This document shows, one piece after another, positions 10,478-18,328 of a stretch of DNA of 64,000 nt. The stretch spans positions 90,299-154,298 of the forward strand of contig NZ_JBGFGP010000143.1 of assembly GCF_041224545.1 (NCBI RefSeq). Direction: 5' to 3'. Source of the stretch: Sedimentitalea sp041224545 (GTDB lineage: Bacteria; Pseudomonadota; Alphaproteobacteria; Rhodobacterales; Rhodobacteraceae). Position 1 is the first letter of the stretch. Each line of letters begins with the position of its first letter. A model generated the notes under the pieces. That model searched no databases. It worked only from the letters and a program-made list of their open reading frames with translations, and had not been told where the DNA came from. Position numbers and translations under genes: made by a program.

Positions 10478-11485
10478 ATGTCTGCGAAACTCGCAATCAA
10501 CGGTTTCGGTCGCATCGGACGCTGCGTTTTGCGCGCGTGGATCGAATCCGGCCGCACCGATGTCGAAATCGTTGCCATCAACGATCTGGCCCCGATCGAA
10601 ACCAACGCGCACCTGCTTCAGTTCGACTCGGTTCACGGCGCGTTCAACGCGGATGTGCGCGTCGAGGAAGACGTTCTGGTGATCAACGGCCGCAGCATTC
10701 GCGTGACCCGGGAGCGGAGCCCGGCGGACCTGCCCTGGGGCGATGTGGATGTCGCGCTGGAATGCACAGGCGTGTTCACCAAGCGGGACAAGGCGGCGGC
10801 ATATCTCGAAAACGGGTCGGACCGGGTTCTGATCTCGGCACCGGGTGACGGAGCGGACAAGACCATCGTGTATGGCGTCAACCATGAGGGGCTGACGGCA
10901 GATGACCGGATCGTATCGAACGCGTCCTGCACGACCAACTGCCTGTCCCCTGTGGCCAAGGTGCTGGACGACGCCTTTGGTATTCGCACCGGATACATGA
11001 CCACGATCCATTCCTATACCGGAGACCAGCCGACGCTGGATACCGCGCACCGCGATCTTTACCGCGCCCGCGCGGCGGCTCTGTCGATGATTCCGACTTC
11101 AACGGGTGCGGCGCGGGCGGTGGGGCTTGTGCTGCCGCAACTTAAGCGCAAACTTGACGGATCGGCCATCCGCGTGCCCACCCCGAATGTATCGGTGGTG
11201 GACCTCAGCTTCATGCCGGAGCGCGAGACAACGGCGGAATCGGTTAATGACGCGGTTCGCGCGGCGTCGGCGTCGGGTCCGTTGAAAGGTGTTCTGGGGG
11301 TCAGCGATCTGCCCTTGGTGTCGTCGGATTTCAATCACAACCCGCTGTCGTCGATTCTTGCTACCGCGCAGACCCATGTCGGCGATGGTGGCATGGTGCG
11401 GGTGCTCGCCTGGTATGACAACGAATGGGGCTTCTCCAACCGCATGCTTGATACGGCCCGGGCGATGCAGGCCACGGCGGGTTGA
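10478..11485 (+). CDS. gap: Glyceraldehyde-3-phosphate dehydrogenase, type I
   Basis: The 335-residue enzyme oxidises glyceraldehyde-3-phosphate to 1,3-bisphosphoglycerate. The NAD-binding INGFGRIGR is at residues 7-15, the catalytic cysteine lies in SNASCTTNC, the catalytic histidine in MTTIHSYT, and YDNEWGFSNRM is near the C-terminus. The ATG at 10478 follows AGGAAGGAG; an in-frame start at 10418 would run through the operator-like site. A second, divergent paralogue is encoded at 31024-32019. Erythrose-4-phosphate dehydrogenase is an alternative activity in this superfamily. Confidence 0.92.
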   Translation: MSAKLAINGFGRIGRCVLRAWIESGRTDVEIVAINDLAPIETNAHLLQFDSVHGAFNADVRVEEDVLVINGRSIRVTRERSPADLPWGDVDVALECTGVFTKRDKAAAYLENGSDRVLISAPGDGADKTIVYGVNHEGLTADDRIVSNASCTTNCLSPVAKVLDDAFGIRTGYMTTIHSYTGDQPTLDTAHRDLYRARAAALSMIPTSTGAARAVGLVLPQLKRKLDGSAIRVPTPNVSVVDLSFMPERETTAESVNDAVRAASASGPLKGVLGVSDLPLVSSDFNHNPLSSILATAQTHVGDGGMVRVLAWYDNEWGFSNRMLDTARAMQATAG

Positions 11486-11501
11486 ACCGATCGTGTCTGC
11501 A

Positions 11502-11521
11502 ATGCGCGGGATCCTGCGCAT
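11502..11521 (+). terminator. Possible hairpin downstream of gap
   Basis: ATGCGC (11502-11507) and GCGCAT (11516-11521) form a 6-bp stem with an 8-base loop, 17 bases after the gap stop. No T-run follows, so it is only a weak candidate. Confidence 0.25.
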
Positions 11522-11611
11522 CGCCCCTGTCCCGACTTCCGGAAACAGTTTGTCAGATCTTCATTTATTGTTTCTGGCCGCTTCGTGAAAACGAACCAAA
11601 TCTGCCCAATT

Positions 11612-11640
11612 TTAGACTTAAACAAAGTGTCTTTTATACA
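11612..11640 (+). promoter_or_regulatory. Candidate promoter for the sugar transferase
   Basis: TTAGAC (11612-11617) and TATACA (11635-11640) are separated by exactly 17 bases in an AT-rich patch of an otherwise GC-rich window. Transcription from here would give a 5' leader of roughly 215 bases before the ATG at 11863. Confidence 0.4.
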
Positions 11641-11734
11641 AACCCGAGCGGATGTCGCCCACGGTGATGTCCACCCTCCCACGGCTAATGTTGTTGATAG
11701 TGAGTGTGTGTTGGTTTGCGTGTGAGTTCGGCCT

Positions 11735-11834
11735 GGTGAAAGGAACCCGTTAGGGCCTCCTTTCACCGCTTGGGTCACGGAGTATGTCGTGACCCTGGGG
11801 GGCAGCTCGGGACGGTTTTTTGGCAATTTTGCCA
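11735..11834 (+). promoter_or_regulatory. Three-hairpin structured leader
   Basis: Three perfect inverted repeats follow each other within 100 bases. GGTGAAAGGA/TCCTTTCACC (11735-11744, 11758-11767) has a 13-base loop. GGGTCACG/CGTGACCC (11772-11779, 11788-11795) has an 8-base loop. TGGCAA/TTGCCA (11821-11826, 11829-11834) has a TT loop and directly follows a run of six T (11815-11820 plus 11821). The gene starts 28 bases later. Such order suggests a structured 5' UTR acting on elongation or translation. I do not recognise a known riboswitch class. Confidence 0.5.
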
Positions 11835-11862
11835 GTGTAGATTGCGAATGTTGGAGTAACGA

Positions 11863-12648
11863 ATGCAAAACCCTTTTGAGACGCGCATCGCGGCGACAGC
11901 ATTGGTCAGTGTCCAGCAGCGCGCATTTACCCCGAAAGAGATTTTGATGCAGCCCAATTCGGTTTTCAGGTCCGGCCCCGTCGCGGGTGATTTCAAACGT
12001 CCGACGCATGTGCGCCGTGATCGAAACCTGCGCCCCGGCAATTTTTATCTTGGCTGGGGCAAGCGTGCGCTGGACGTGACACTTGTCGTCTTGTTCCTGC
12101 CGTTCGTGCTGCCGTTGGTGCTGTTGTTTGCCCTGCTGCTGTGGTTCGAGAGCGGCAACCCGTTCTATCGCCAGGCGCGTATCGGCAGGAACGGCAAGGA
12201 ATTCTCCATGCTCAAACTGCGCAGCATGGTGAAAGATGCGGATGCGCGTCTTGCGCATGTTCTCGAAAGCGACCCCGCGTTGCGCGAGGAATGGGAAACC
12301 ACGCAGAAACTGCGCAAGGATCCGCGCATCACGCCGCTCGGTGCCTTGCTGCGTCAGACATCGCTTGATGAACTGCCGCAACTCTGGAACGTCCTGATCG
12401 GCGAGATGAGCCTCGTCGGGCCGCGTCCGATGCTGCCGGAGCAACTGTCTCTTTATGGCGACAGCAAGGATTACGTCGCATTGCGTCCGGGTGTCACCGG
12501 CATCTGGCAGGTTTCGACCCGTAACGAGAGCCACTTTTCCTACCGCGCCACGATCGATGCCGAGTATCGTCGCACAGTGTCGCTGAAAACCGATCTCGGT
12601 CTGCTGCTCAAGACCATCAGCGTCGTTATGCGCCGCACCGGCTGCTGA
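11863..12648 (+). CDS. Undecaprenyl-phosphate sugar phosphotransferase, ExoY-like
   Basis: The 261-residue bacterial sugar transferase loads the first hexose-1-phosphate on undecaprenyl phosphate, initiating exopolysaccharide synthesis. A single membrane segment lies near residues 67-92 (VTLVVLFLPFVLPLVLLFA). The cytoplasmic catalytic part carries FYRQARIGRNGKEF, LKLRSM, LRQTSLDELPQLWNVL and MSLVGPRPMLPEQ, all family hallmarks. The short ExoY-type form lacks the N-terminal four-helix block of WbaP. TTGGAGTAACG precedes the ATG; an in-frame ATG at 11950 is an alternative. It stands alone with its own leader and terminator, without other exopolysaccharide genes nearby. Confidence 0.9.
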   Translation: MQNPFETRIAATALVSVQQRAFTPKEILMQPNSVFRSGPVAGDFKRPTHVRRDRNLRPGNFYLGWGKRALDVTLVVLFLPFVLPLVLLFALLLWFESGNPFYRQARIGRNGKEFSMLKLRSMVKDADARLAHVLESDPALREEWETTQKLRKDPRITPLGALLRQTSLDELPQLWNVLIGEMSLVGPRPMLPEQLSLYGDSKDYVALRPGVTGIWQVSTRNESHFSYRATIDAEYRRTVSLKTDLGLLLKTISVVMRRTGC

Positions 12649-12694
12649 GATCGAAGACGAATTTGTAACGAGTGTGATTTCTGGTGACCTGACT

Positions 12695-12727
12695 GGACCT
12701 GGGTGTTTGCGCGCCTAGGTCCTTTTT
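12695..12727 (+). terminator. Intrinsic terminator of the sugar transferase gene
   Basis: GGACCTGGG (12695-12703) pairs with CCTAGGTCC (12714-12722) over 9 bp with one G-T wobble, followed by TTTTT (12723-12727). It lies 47 bases after the sugar transferase stop. Confidence 0.65.
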
Positions 12728-12729
12728 AC

Positions 12730-12954
12730 ATGTGTATCCGAACCCACCTCCCCTTGTTTGCCCTGCTGCTCTCCGCAGGATGTGACGACTCCCGAAAGAA
12801 CCTGCCGGCCCCGCCCGTCTCCACGGATGCGCTCGCTGAATGCGTCGAACTCGGATTCGTGCCGGACACATGGGAGATGGGCCGCTGCCTCGCCGCAGAC
12901 ACGCGGGTGCAACGTCTCGTTTTGGTCGATCAGGCAACATACGGCACTTTCTGA
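12730..12954 (+). CDS. Small putative lipoprotein
   Basis: The 74-residue product begins with a lipoprotein signal: a hydrophobic run and the lipobox LSAGC with the lipidated cysteine at residue 18, followed by Asp-Asp. That pair could favour inner-membrane retention by the E. coli +2 rule. The mature part has two further cysteines and no family I recognise. The ATG lies only three bases after the T-run of the preceding terminator, and no good ribosome binding site is visible. It would be expressed only by read-through or from a promoter overlapping the terminator. Real gene status is moderately likely from the lipobox alone. Confidence 0.45.
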   Translation: MCIRTHLPLFALLLSAGCDDSRKNLPAPPVSTDALAECVELGFVPDTWEMGRCLAADTRVQRLVLVDQATYGTF

Positions 12955-13096
12955 TCGGTCTCACCGATCTTGTTTTCGTTTTCTGCCAATGTCTTGACCG
13001 AGAATTTGCAACACCCTCGCTGCCCGCGTCCGGTTTAGTTTGACACGAGAATTAAATGCGGGAACACTCCGGACCAGACTTCGTTTGGGGGAGCAC

Positions 13097-14548
13097 ATGT
13101 TTATCGGCCTTGACCTCGGCACGTCGGGATTGCGTGCCTTGCTGGTGAACGACATGGGCGAGGCGGTTCACAGCGCCGAAGCGGCCCTGACCGTGGCGCA
13201 CCCGCATCCCGGATGGAGCGAACAGGACCCGGCGGACTGGATTGCCGCCGCGACCAAGGTTCTGCGCCGTCTTGTCGAGGATAAGCCGGCTGAAATGGCG
13301 CAACTCCGAGGTATTGGCCTGTCGGGACATATGCACGGGGCGACCCTGCTCGGCGCGGATGGCGATGTGCTTCGGCCCTGCATGCTGTGGAACGATACCC
13401 GCAGCAGCGCACAGGCGCGCCGCCTTGATGCAATCGCCGGCATGCGTGAGATTTCCGGCAATATCGTGTTTCCCGGATTTACCGCGCCCAAGGTTGCGTG
13501 GCTTGCGAAAAATGAACCGGACGTCTTTGCGCAGATCGCGAAGGTGCTGCTGCCCAAGGATTATCTCACCTACTGGCTTACCGGGCAGCTGGTTTCCGAC
13601 ATGTCCGACGGCGCCGGGACGTCATGGCTGGATGTCGGCGCAAGGGCATGGTCGCCGCAGTTGCTGGGTACGACCGGAATGCGGGTGGAACAGATGCCGC
13701 GCCTGTGCGAGGGCAGCGATATTGTCGGGCCGCTGCGCCCCGGTTTGGCGGGTGATCTCGGGTTGCCAACGGCGGTGCAGGTCGTGGCGGGCGGTGGTGA
13801 CAACGCGGCCGCAGCCTGCGGCGTCGGCGCGCTCGCGGAAGGGGATGGTTTCGTGTCGCTGGGCACATCCGGGGTTTTGCTGGCGGCGCGCGACGGGTTT
13901 GCTCCGCGCGCGGAAAGCGCGGTACATACGTTTTGCCATGCCATCCCCGGCGCATGGTATCAGATGGGGGTGATCCTGGCGGCAACGGACAGCCTGAACT
14001 GGTTGTCACAGATTGTCGGTGCGTCACCCGCCGACCTCACGCAGGAATTGGGCGACACCATCGTCGCACCCGGCGCATTGCGTTTCCTCCCTTACCTGTC
14101 GGGCGAGCGGACGCCGTATAATGACAGCGTTGTGCGCGGAGCGTTTGTCGGGCTGGATATCGCATCCGGACGCACGGATTTGACCCGAGCGGTCGTCGAG
14201 GGTGTAAGCTTCGCATTGCGTGACAGTCTCGAAGCCTTGCGCCTGACCGGCGCCAACCTGTCGCGGGTGCTTGCGATCGGGGGCGGGGCGCGTTCGCGGT
14301 ATTGGCTCGAAGTGCTGGCAACGGTGCTGAACATGCCCGTCGATCTGCCGGAAAAGGGCGAATTCGGTGCGGCTCTGGGCGCGGCCCGGTTGGCGATCTG
14401 CGGCGTGACCGGTGCTGCCCCGTCCGATGTCATGACAAAGCCGCCCATCGCCGGCACGATCCTGCCGCGCACCGAGCTTTGCGCCGCCTATGAGCAGGCA
14501 TATGCCGCCTATGCGGCCTCATATCCATCCCTGAAAGCCATGCCATGA
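13097..14548 (+). CDS. xylB: Xylulokinase
   Basis: The 483-residue FGGY-family kinase phosphorylates D-xylulose to xylulose-5-phosphate. The N-terminus has GLDLGTSGLRALL (phosphate 1 motif), then SGHMHGATLL with the WNDTRS substrate segment, GGGDNAAAACGVG in the middle, and the C-terminal AIGGGARSRYWLE adenosine motif. GGGGGAG precedes the ATG at 13097; an in-frame start at 13040 lacks this. The stop overlaps the xylA start as ATGA, so the two are translationally coupled. Confidence 0.93.
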   Translation: MFIGLDLGTSGLRALLVNDMGEAVHSAEAALTVAHPHPGWSEQDPADWIAAATKVLRRLVEDKPAEMAQLRGIGLSGHMHGATLLGADGDVLRPCMLWNDTRSSAQARRLDAIAGMREISGNIVFPGFTAPKVAWLAKNEPDVFAQIAKVLLPKDYLTYWLTGQLVSDMSDGAGTSWLDVGARAWSPQLLGTTGMRVEQMPRLCEGSDIVGPLRPGLAGDLGLPTAVQVVAGGGDNAAAACGVGALAEGDGFVSLGTSGVLLAARDGFAPRAESAVHTFCHAIPGAWYQMGVILAATDSLNWLSQIVGASPADLTQELGDTIVAPGALRFLPYLSGERTPYNDSVVRGAFVGLDIASGRTDLTRAVVEGVSFALRDSLEALRLTGANLSRVLAIGGGARSRYWLEVLATVLNMPVDLPEKGEFGAALGAARLAICGVTGAAPSDVMTKPPIAGTILPRTELCAAYEQAYAAYAASYPSLKAMP

Positions 14549-15852
14549 CCCAGTCGTTTTTCACCGATATTCAACCGGTTCGCTATGAAGGTACCGACAG
14601 TACCAATCCGCTGGCCTACCGCCACTATGATCCCGACCGGATGATCCTGGGCAAACGGATGGAGGATCATCTGCGTTTTGCCGTTGCCTATTGGCACTCC
14701 TTCGCGTGGGAAGGTGGCGATCCCTTTGGCGGGCAGACATTCGAGCGTCCCTGGCATCCGCAGGACGATATGGTGCGGGCCAGGATCAAGGCCGATGCCG
14801 CCTTTGACATGTTCGACATTCTCGGGGTGCCCTATTTCTGCTGGCACGATGCCGATATTCGCCCGGAGGGCGCAAGCTTTGCTGAATCGCTCCGTAATTT
14901 CGAGGAGATCATCGATTACTTTTCGGCAAAGATGGAAAGCCGGAGAGTGGCGCTGCTCTGGGGCACTGCCAACATGTTCAGTCACCGGCGCTGGATGGCA
15001 GGAGCCTCGACCAATCCTGATCCGGACGTCTTTGCCTGGTCGGCGGCAACGGTGAAGGCCTGCATGGATGCGACCCATCGTCTGGGGGGCGAGAACTATG
15101 TGCTCTGGGGCGGGCGCGAGGGCTATGAGACGCTGCTGAATACCGATCTCTCGCGCGAACTGGATCATATGGGCCGGTTCCTGAACATGGTGGTGGACTA
15201 CAAGTACAAGATCGGGTTTCAGGGCACGATCCTGGTCGAGCCGAAACCACAGGAGCCGTCCAAGCATCAGTATGATTTCGACGCGGCAACCTGCATCGGG
15301 TTCCTGCGCAAATACGGGCTTGAGGGCGAGGTGAAGCTGAATCTGGAACAGGGGCACGCCATTCTCGCGGGGCATTCGTTCGAACATGAAATCGCGGTTG
15401 CCGCTGCCGAGGGCATGCTCGGCAGCATCGACATGAACCGTAATGACTACCAGTCAGGCTGGGACACCGACCAGTTTCCAAACAACGTACCCGAGGTGGC
15501 GCTGGCCTATTACCATATTCTCAGGGCGGGAGGGCTCGGCACGGGCGGCACCAATTTCGATGCCAGGCTGCGCCGGCAATCGCTTGAGGCCCGAGACCTG
15601 ATCGCGGCGCATGTCGGCGCCATGGATGTCTGCGCGCGGGGGCTGATGGCAGCAGCTGCGATGATCGAGGATGGCGGGCTGGAGGCGGCGCTGACTGCAC
15701 GCTACGCGGGTTGGGATACCGCGGCTGCGCAGGCGATGCTGGACAGCGATTTCGACACCATTTTCCAGTCGGTTCTCGCGGGAGAAATACTGGCAGAGCC
15801 CCGTTCCGGACAGCAGGAGCGGCTGGAGAACTACGTCAATCGTTTTGTCTGA
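14545..15852 (+). CDS. xylA: Xylose isomerase
   Basis: The 435-residue enzyme interconverts D-xylose and D-xylulose in the cytoplasm. The catalytic histidine lies in the YFCWHDADIRPEG segment (near residue 100). The metal ligands are in VEPKPQEPSKHQYDFD and in the LEQGHAILAGHSFEHE to DMNRNDYQSGWDTDQFP region. Length is that of class II isomerases. It is preceded by xylB with a 4-base overlap; a ROK repressor is encoded convergently downstream. No xylose transporter gene is in the window. Confidence 0.96.
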   Translation: MTQSFFTDIQPVRYEGTDSTNPLAYRHYDPDRMILGKRMEDHLRFAVAYWHSFAWEGGDPFGGQTFERPWHPQDDMVRARIKADAAFDMFDILGVPYFCWHDADIRPEGASFAESLRNFEEIIDYFSAKMESRRVALLWGTANMFSHRRWMAGASTNPDPDVFAWSAATVKACMDATHRLGGENYVLWGGREGYETLLNTDLSRELDHMGRFLNMVVDYKYKIGFQGTILVEPKPQEPSKHQYDFDAATCIGFLRKYGLEGEVKLNLEQGHAILAGHSFEHEIAVAAAEGMLGSIDMNRNDYQSGWDTDQFPNNVPEVALAYYHILRAGGLGTGGTNFDARLRRQSLEARDLIAAHVGAMDVCARGLMAAAAMIEDGGLEAALTARYAGWDTAAAQAMLDSDFDTIFQSVLAGEILAEPRSGQQERLENYVNRFV

Positions 15853-15935
15853 TCCGGTTTTGCAGGCTGCGCCCGGTTGGTCCTGGTTTCGCCGAAGGAA
15901 AAAGCGCGTCTTTCAGTTACAAAATCCGGGCAATC

Positions 15936-17141
15936 TCACGCCGCATTGTCGTTCAAGCCCGCCAGCGCAAGTTCGGTCACATTGTCGAGCGCATAGGCGG
16001 CGGCGCCTTTCGCCCACATCAGGTTGCCCCATTTGTGGATCACCACGTCCGGTGGCGGCTTGTCGATCTGCACGATGGACGTCCGCATCGCGGCGATGAC
16101 CTCGTCGGCAAAGAGGTGGTCGAACTGCATCTGTTCGCCCGCGAGGATGATCAATTCGGGGTCGAATATGTTGACGAGGTTGGCAAGGCCGAGGGCGAAC
16201 ATCCGTCCGGCCCGATCCAGAATGCTGCGCGCGGTGGCGTTTCCTTTGCGCGCCGCGTCCAACAGGGCCTCGATCCGCATTGCTGGTGGCGCGGTGGGGT
16301 CGTCCCCCGGCAAGGACTGCGCCTCGCGCAAGAGCGCATAATCGGCGACATAGGCCTCAAGACACCCGCGTTGCCCACAGCGGCAAAGCGCGCCGTCCAG
16401 ATGCACCTTGGTGTGGCCGAACTCTGCGCCGCATCCGCGCGTGCCGCGATACAATTCGCCACCGAGCACGATACCCATGCCGACACCGCTTTCGATGGTC
16501 ACCACGATGAAATCGGAATGCGACTGACCAAGACCAAAGCTCCGTTCCGCCAGCGCGACAAGGTTGGCGTCGTTGTCGATGAAGACCGGGCGCCCAAGTC
16601 GGCGTGTCAGGATTTCGCCAAGGGCGACGTTGCGTTCACTCAGCGAAGGCGACCAATAGACGATTCCCTCGGCGGCCTGCACGACACCGGCGATACCAAG
16701 ACCGGCGCCCGAGATTTCATTCGCTGTCAGCCCCGCACCGCGTGCGAGTTCGGCCACCGCATCCGCGAACAGGTCGGCCAGTTGCCCGGGGGAAAAGGTT
16801 TCCGCGGGCAGTTGACGTTCCAGTTCCGCAAGCTCCTCACCTTCGAAATCGAGCAGAACCAACGAGAGTTGGCGACAGGAAATCTTGGCCCCGACGATGG
16901 TATGGGCACCGCCGCGAATCTTGAGGTCGACCCGGGGTCGGCCCCGGCGTGTATCGGGTGTGGTGTCGGGTCTGGCGATTTCTTCGATCAGGCCGGCCTG
17001 CAGCAATTCGGCGGTTATCGTGGTGACGGTGGCGCGGCTCATCCCGGTTTTATGGGCCAGCTCGATACGCGGTACGCGCCCGGCTCGCCGGATCTGATGC
17101 AGCAGGCGGCGGCGTCCGTATTCGCGTGGCAAAACAACCAT
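15936..17141 (-). CDS. xylR: ROK-family repressor of xylose genes
   Basis: A 401-residue ROK regulator: an N-terminal winged helix-turn-helix (about 20-70, with RIELAHKTGMSRATVTTITAELL) is followed by a sugar-kinase-like domain. The latter shows GLGIAGVV, FIDNDANLVALAE, the GTRGCGAEFGHTKV segment and the zinc-type CRCGQRGCLEAY. ROK repressors of this type release DNA on binding xylose or a related sugar. The ATG at 17141 follows GGGAG; a TTG-initiated extension to 17186 is possible but less likely. It is convergent with xylBA and divergent from glk, with a strong palindrome between the two. Confidence 0.88.
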   Translation of the reverse strand: MVVLPREYGRRRLLHQIRRAGRVPRIELAHKTGMSRATVTTITAELLQAGLIEEIARPDTTPDTRRGRPRVDLKIRGGAHTIVGAKISCRQLSLVLLDFEGEELAELERQLPAETFSPGQLADLFADAVAELARGAGLTANEISGAGLGIAGVVQAAEGIVYWSPSLSERNVALGEILTRRLGRPVFIDNDANLVALAERSFGLGQSHSDFIVVTIESGVGMGIVLGGELYRGTRGCGAEFGHTKVHLDGALCRCGQRGCLEAYVADYALLREAQSLPGDDPTAPPAMRIEALLDAARKGNATARSILDRAGRMFALGLANLVNIFDPELIILAGEQMQFDHLFADEVIAAMRTSIVQIDKPPPDVVIHKWGNLMWAKGAAAYALDNVTELALAGLNDNAA

Positions 17142-17249
17142 TTGAATTGCTCTCCCGGTTCTGTGCCCTGTCGTGTCTGAGATCAATGATCAGCAGACCC
17201 GCGCCCGCGTCAGCCTGGTTCTCCAAGGTAATCTTCACAGCTTAGACAA

Positions 17250-17272
17250 TTTAATTTGATTTTCAAATTAAA
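17250..17272. promoter_or_regulatory. Putative XylR operator between xylR and glk
   Basis: Perfect 10-base arms TTTAATTTGA (17250-17259) and TCAAATTAAA (17263-17272) flank a TTT spacer. AT-rich palindromes of this form are typical ROK/XylR operators. It lies 109 bases before xylR and 91 bases before glk, so one site could serve both divergent promoters. Confidence 0.7.
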
Positions 17273-17362
17273 ATGCCGCACCATCAGGCGCTGCGCCGGA
17301 GATGATCATCCCGGACGATACCCGCGCGCAGCGTCGGTGCAGATGATGAACGGGCAGGACGG

Positions 17363-18304
17363 ATGACAATTCTTGTGGCCGATGTGGGCGGCACCAACAC
17401 GCGACTGGCGCTTGTCGACGGGTCGGGTTCGGTTGGCGAAACAATCCGGTTCCTGAATGATGATTTCGCGACCTTTCCGGCGCTGCTGGCGGCCTATGCG
17501 GCGCGCTGCGCGCCTCCGGTACTCTCCGGGTGCTGCATCGCAATCGCAGGTCCGGTCACCGAAGAAATCGCGCGGTTGACCAATCGGGACTGGCATTTTG
17601 ACCGGTCCGACATCGCGGCGGCCCTGCCCGGTCTGCTTCCCGGTTCTGTGCGGCTTATCAATGACCTCGCGGCGCTGGGCCATGCATTGCCGGCCCTGAC
17701 GTCCTTGCAATTGGCGGACATTCGGAAGACGCCTGCGACAAAGGCCGGAAATGGTCAGGCGGTCGTGATGGGGCTCGGGACCGGGGTCAACATCTGCCTC
17801 GCCAAGACGACCGCGCTCGGCAACGTGGTGATCGAGGCCGAGCTTGGTCATGCCAGCCTTCCCCAAAGCGTCTCTGACACGCTAAGTGCCGCGATTGGCA
17901 TCAGGGTGGCGGATTTCCCGACGGTCGAAGAGCTGTTTGCCGGGCGCGGCCTTTCACGGCTCTACGGAATTCTATCCGGTCAAACCCAGAGGGCGGGGCA
18001 GGCGATATTGGCGGAGTATGACCGGGGCGCCGCCGGAAAAACGGCCGAAACGGTCGACCTGATGGCCGGGTTGCTCGGGCGCATGGCGCGCGAACTGGTC
18101 TATATGTATCAACCGTTTGGCGGCATCCATTTTGCCGGCAGCGTCGCGCGCGGAATTCTCGGCTCCGCTGCCCGGGCGCGCTTTCTCGCATGTTTCGAGG
18201 CTCCGGGCCGGTTCGACGATCACATCGCGCGGGTGCCGGTTCGGGTCATTGTCGATGATGCGGCGGCCCTGACCGGGGCCGCCCAGGTATGCGTGGCCGA
18301 GTGA
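17363..18304 (+). CDS. glk: Glucokinase
   Basis: The 313-residue protein is a proteobacterial Glk-type glucokinase that makes glucose-6-phosphate from glucose and ATP. The N-terminal phosphate loop is VADVGGTNTRLAL, the catalytic aspartate is in RLINDLAALGHALP, the glycine-rich MGLGTGVNICL follows, and GGIHFAGSVARG is near the C-terminus. GGACGG precedes the ATG. Its promoter region contains the putative XylR operator, which suggests xylose-linked or joint pentose/hexose control. Confidence 0.88.
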   Translation: MTILVADVGGTNTRLALVDGSGSVGETIRFLNDDFATFPALLAAYAARCAPPVLSGCCIAIAGPVTEEIARLTNRDWHFDRSDIAAALPGLLPGSVRLINDLAALGHALPALTSLQLADIRKTPATKAGNGQAVVMGLGTGVNICLAKTTALGNVVIEAELGHASLPQSVSDTLSAAIGIRVADFPTVEELFAGRGLSRLYGILSGQTQRAGQAILAEYDRGAAGKTAETVDLMAGLLGRMARELVYMYQPFGGIHFAGSVARGILGSAARARFLACFEAPGRFDDHIARVPVRVIVDDAAALTGAAQVCVAE

Positions 18305-18328
18305 GGTGCCGTCGGCAGCCGCACTGCT

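Noticed and set aside
15711..17180. 489-codon plus-strand frame opposite the ROK repressor gene
   Set aside because: The opposite strand encodes a clear ROK protein with all motifs; the plus-strand translation is low-complexity and motif-free.
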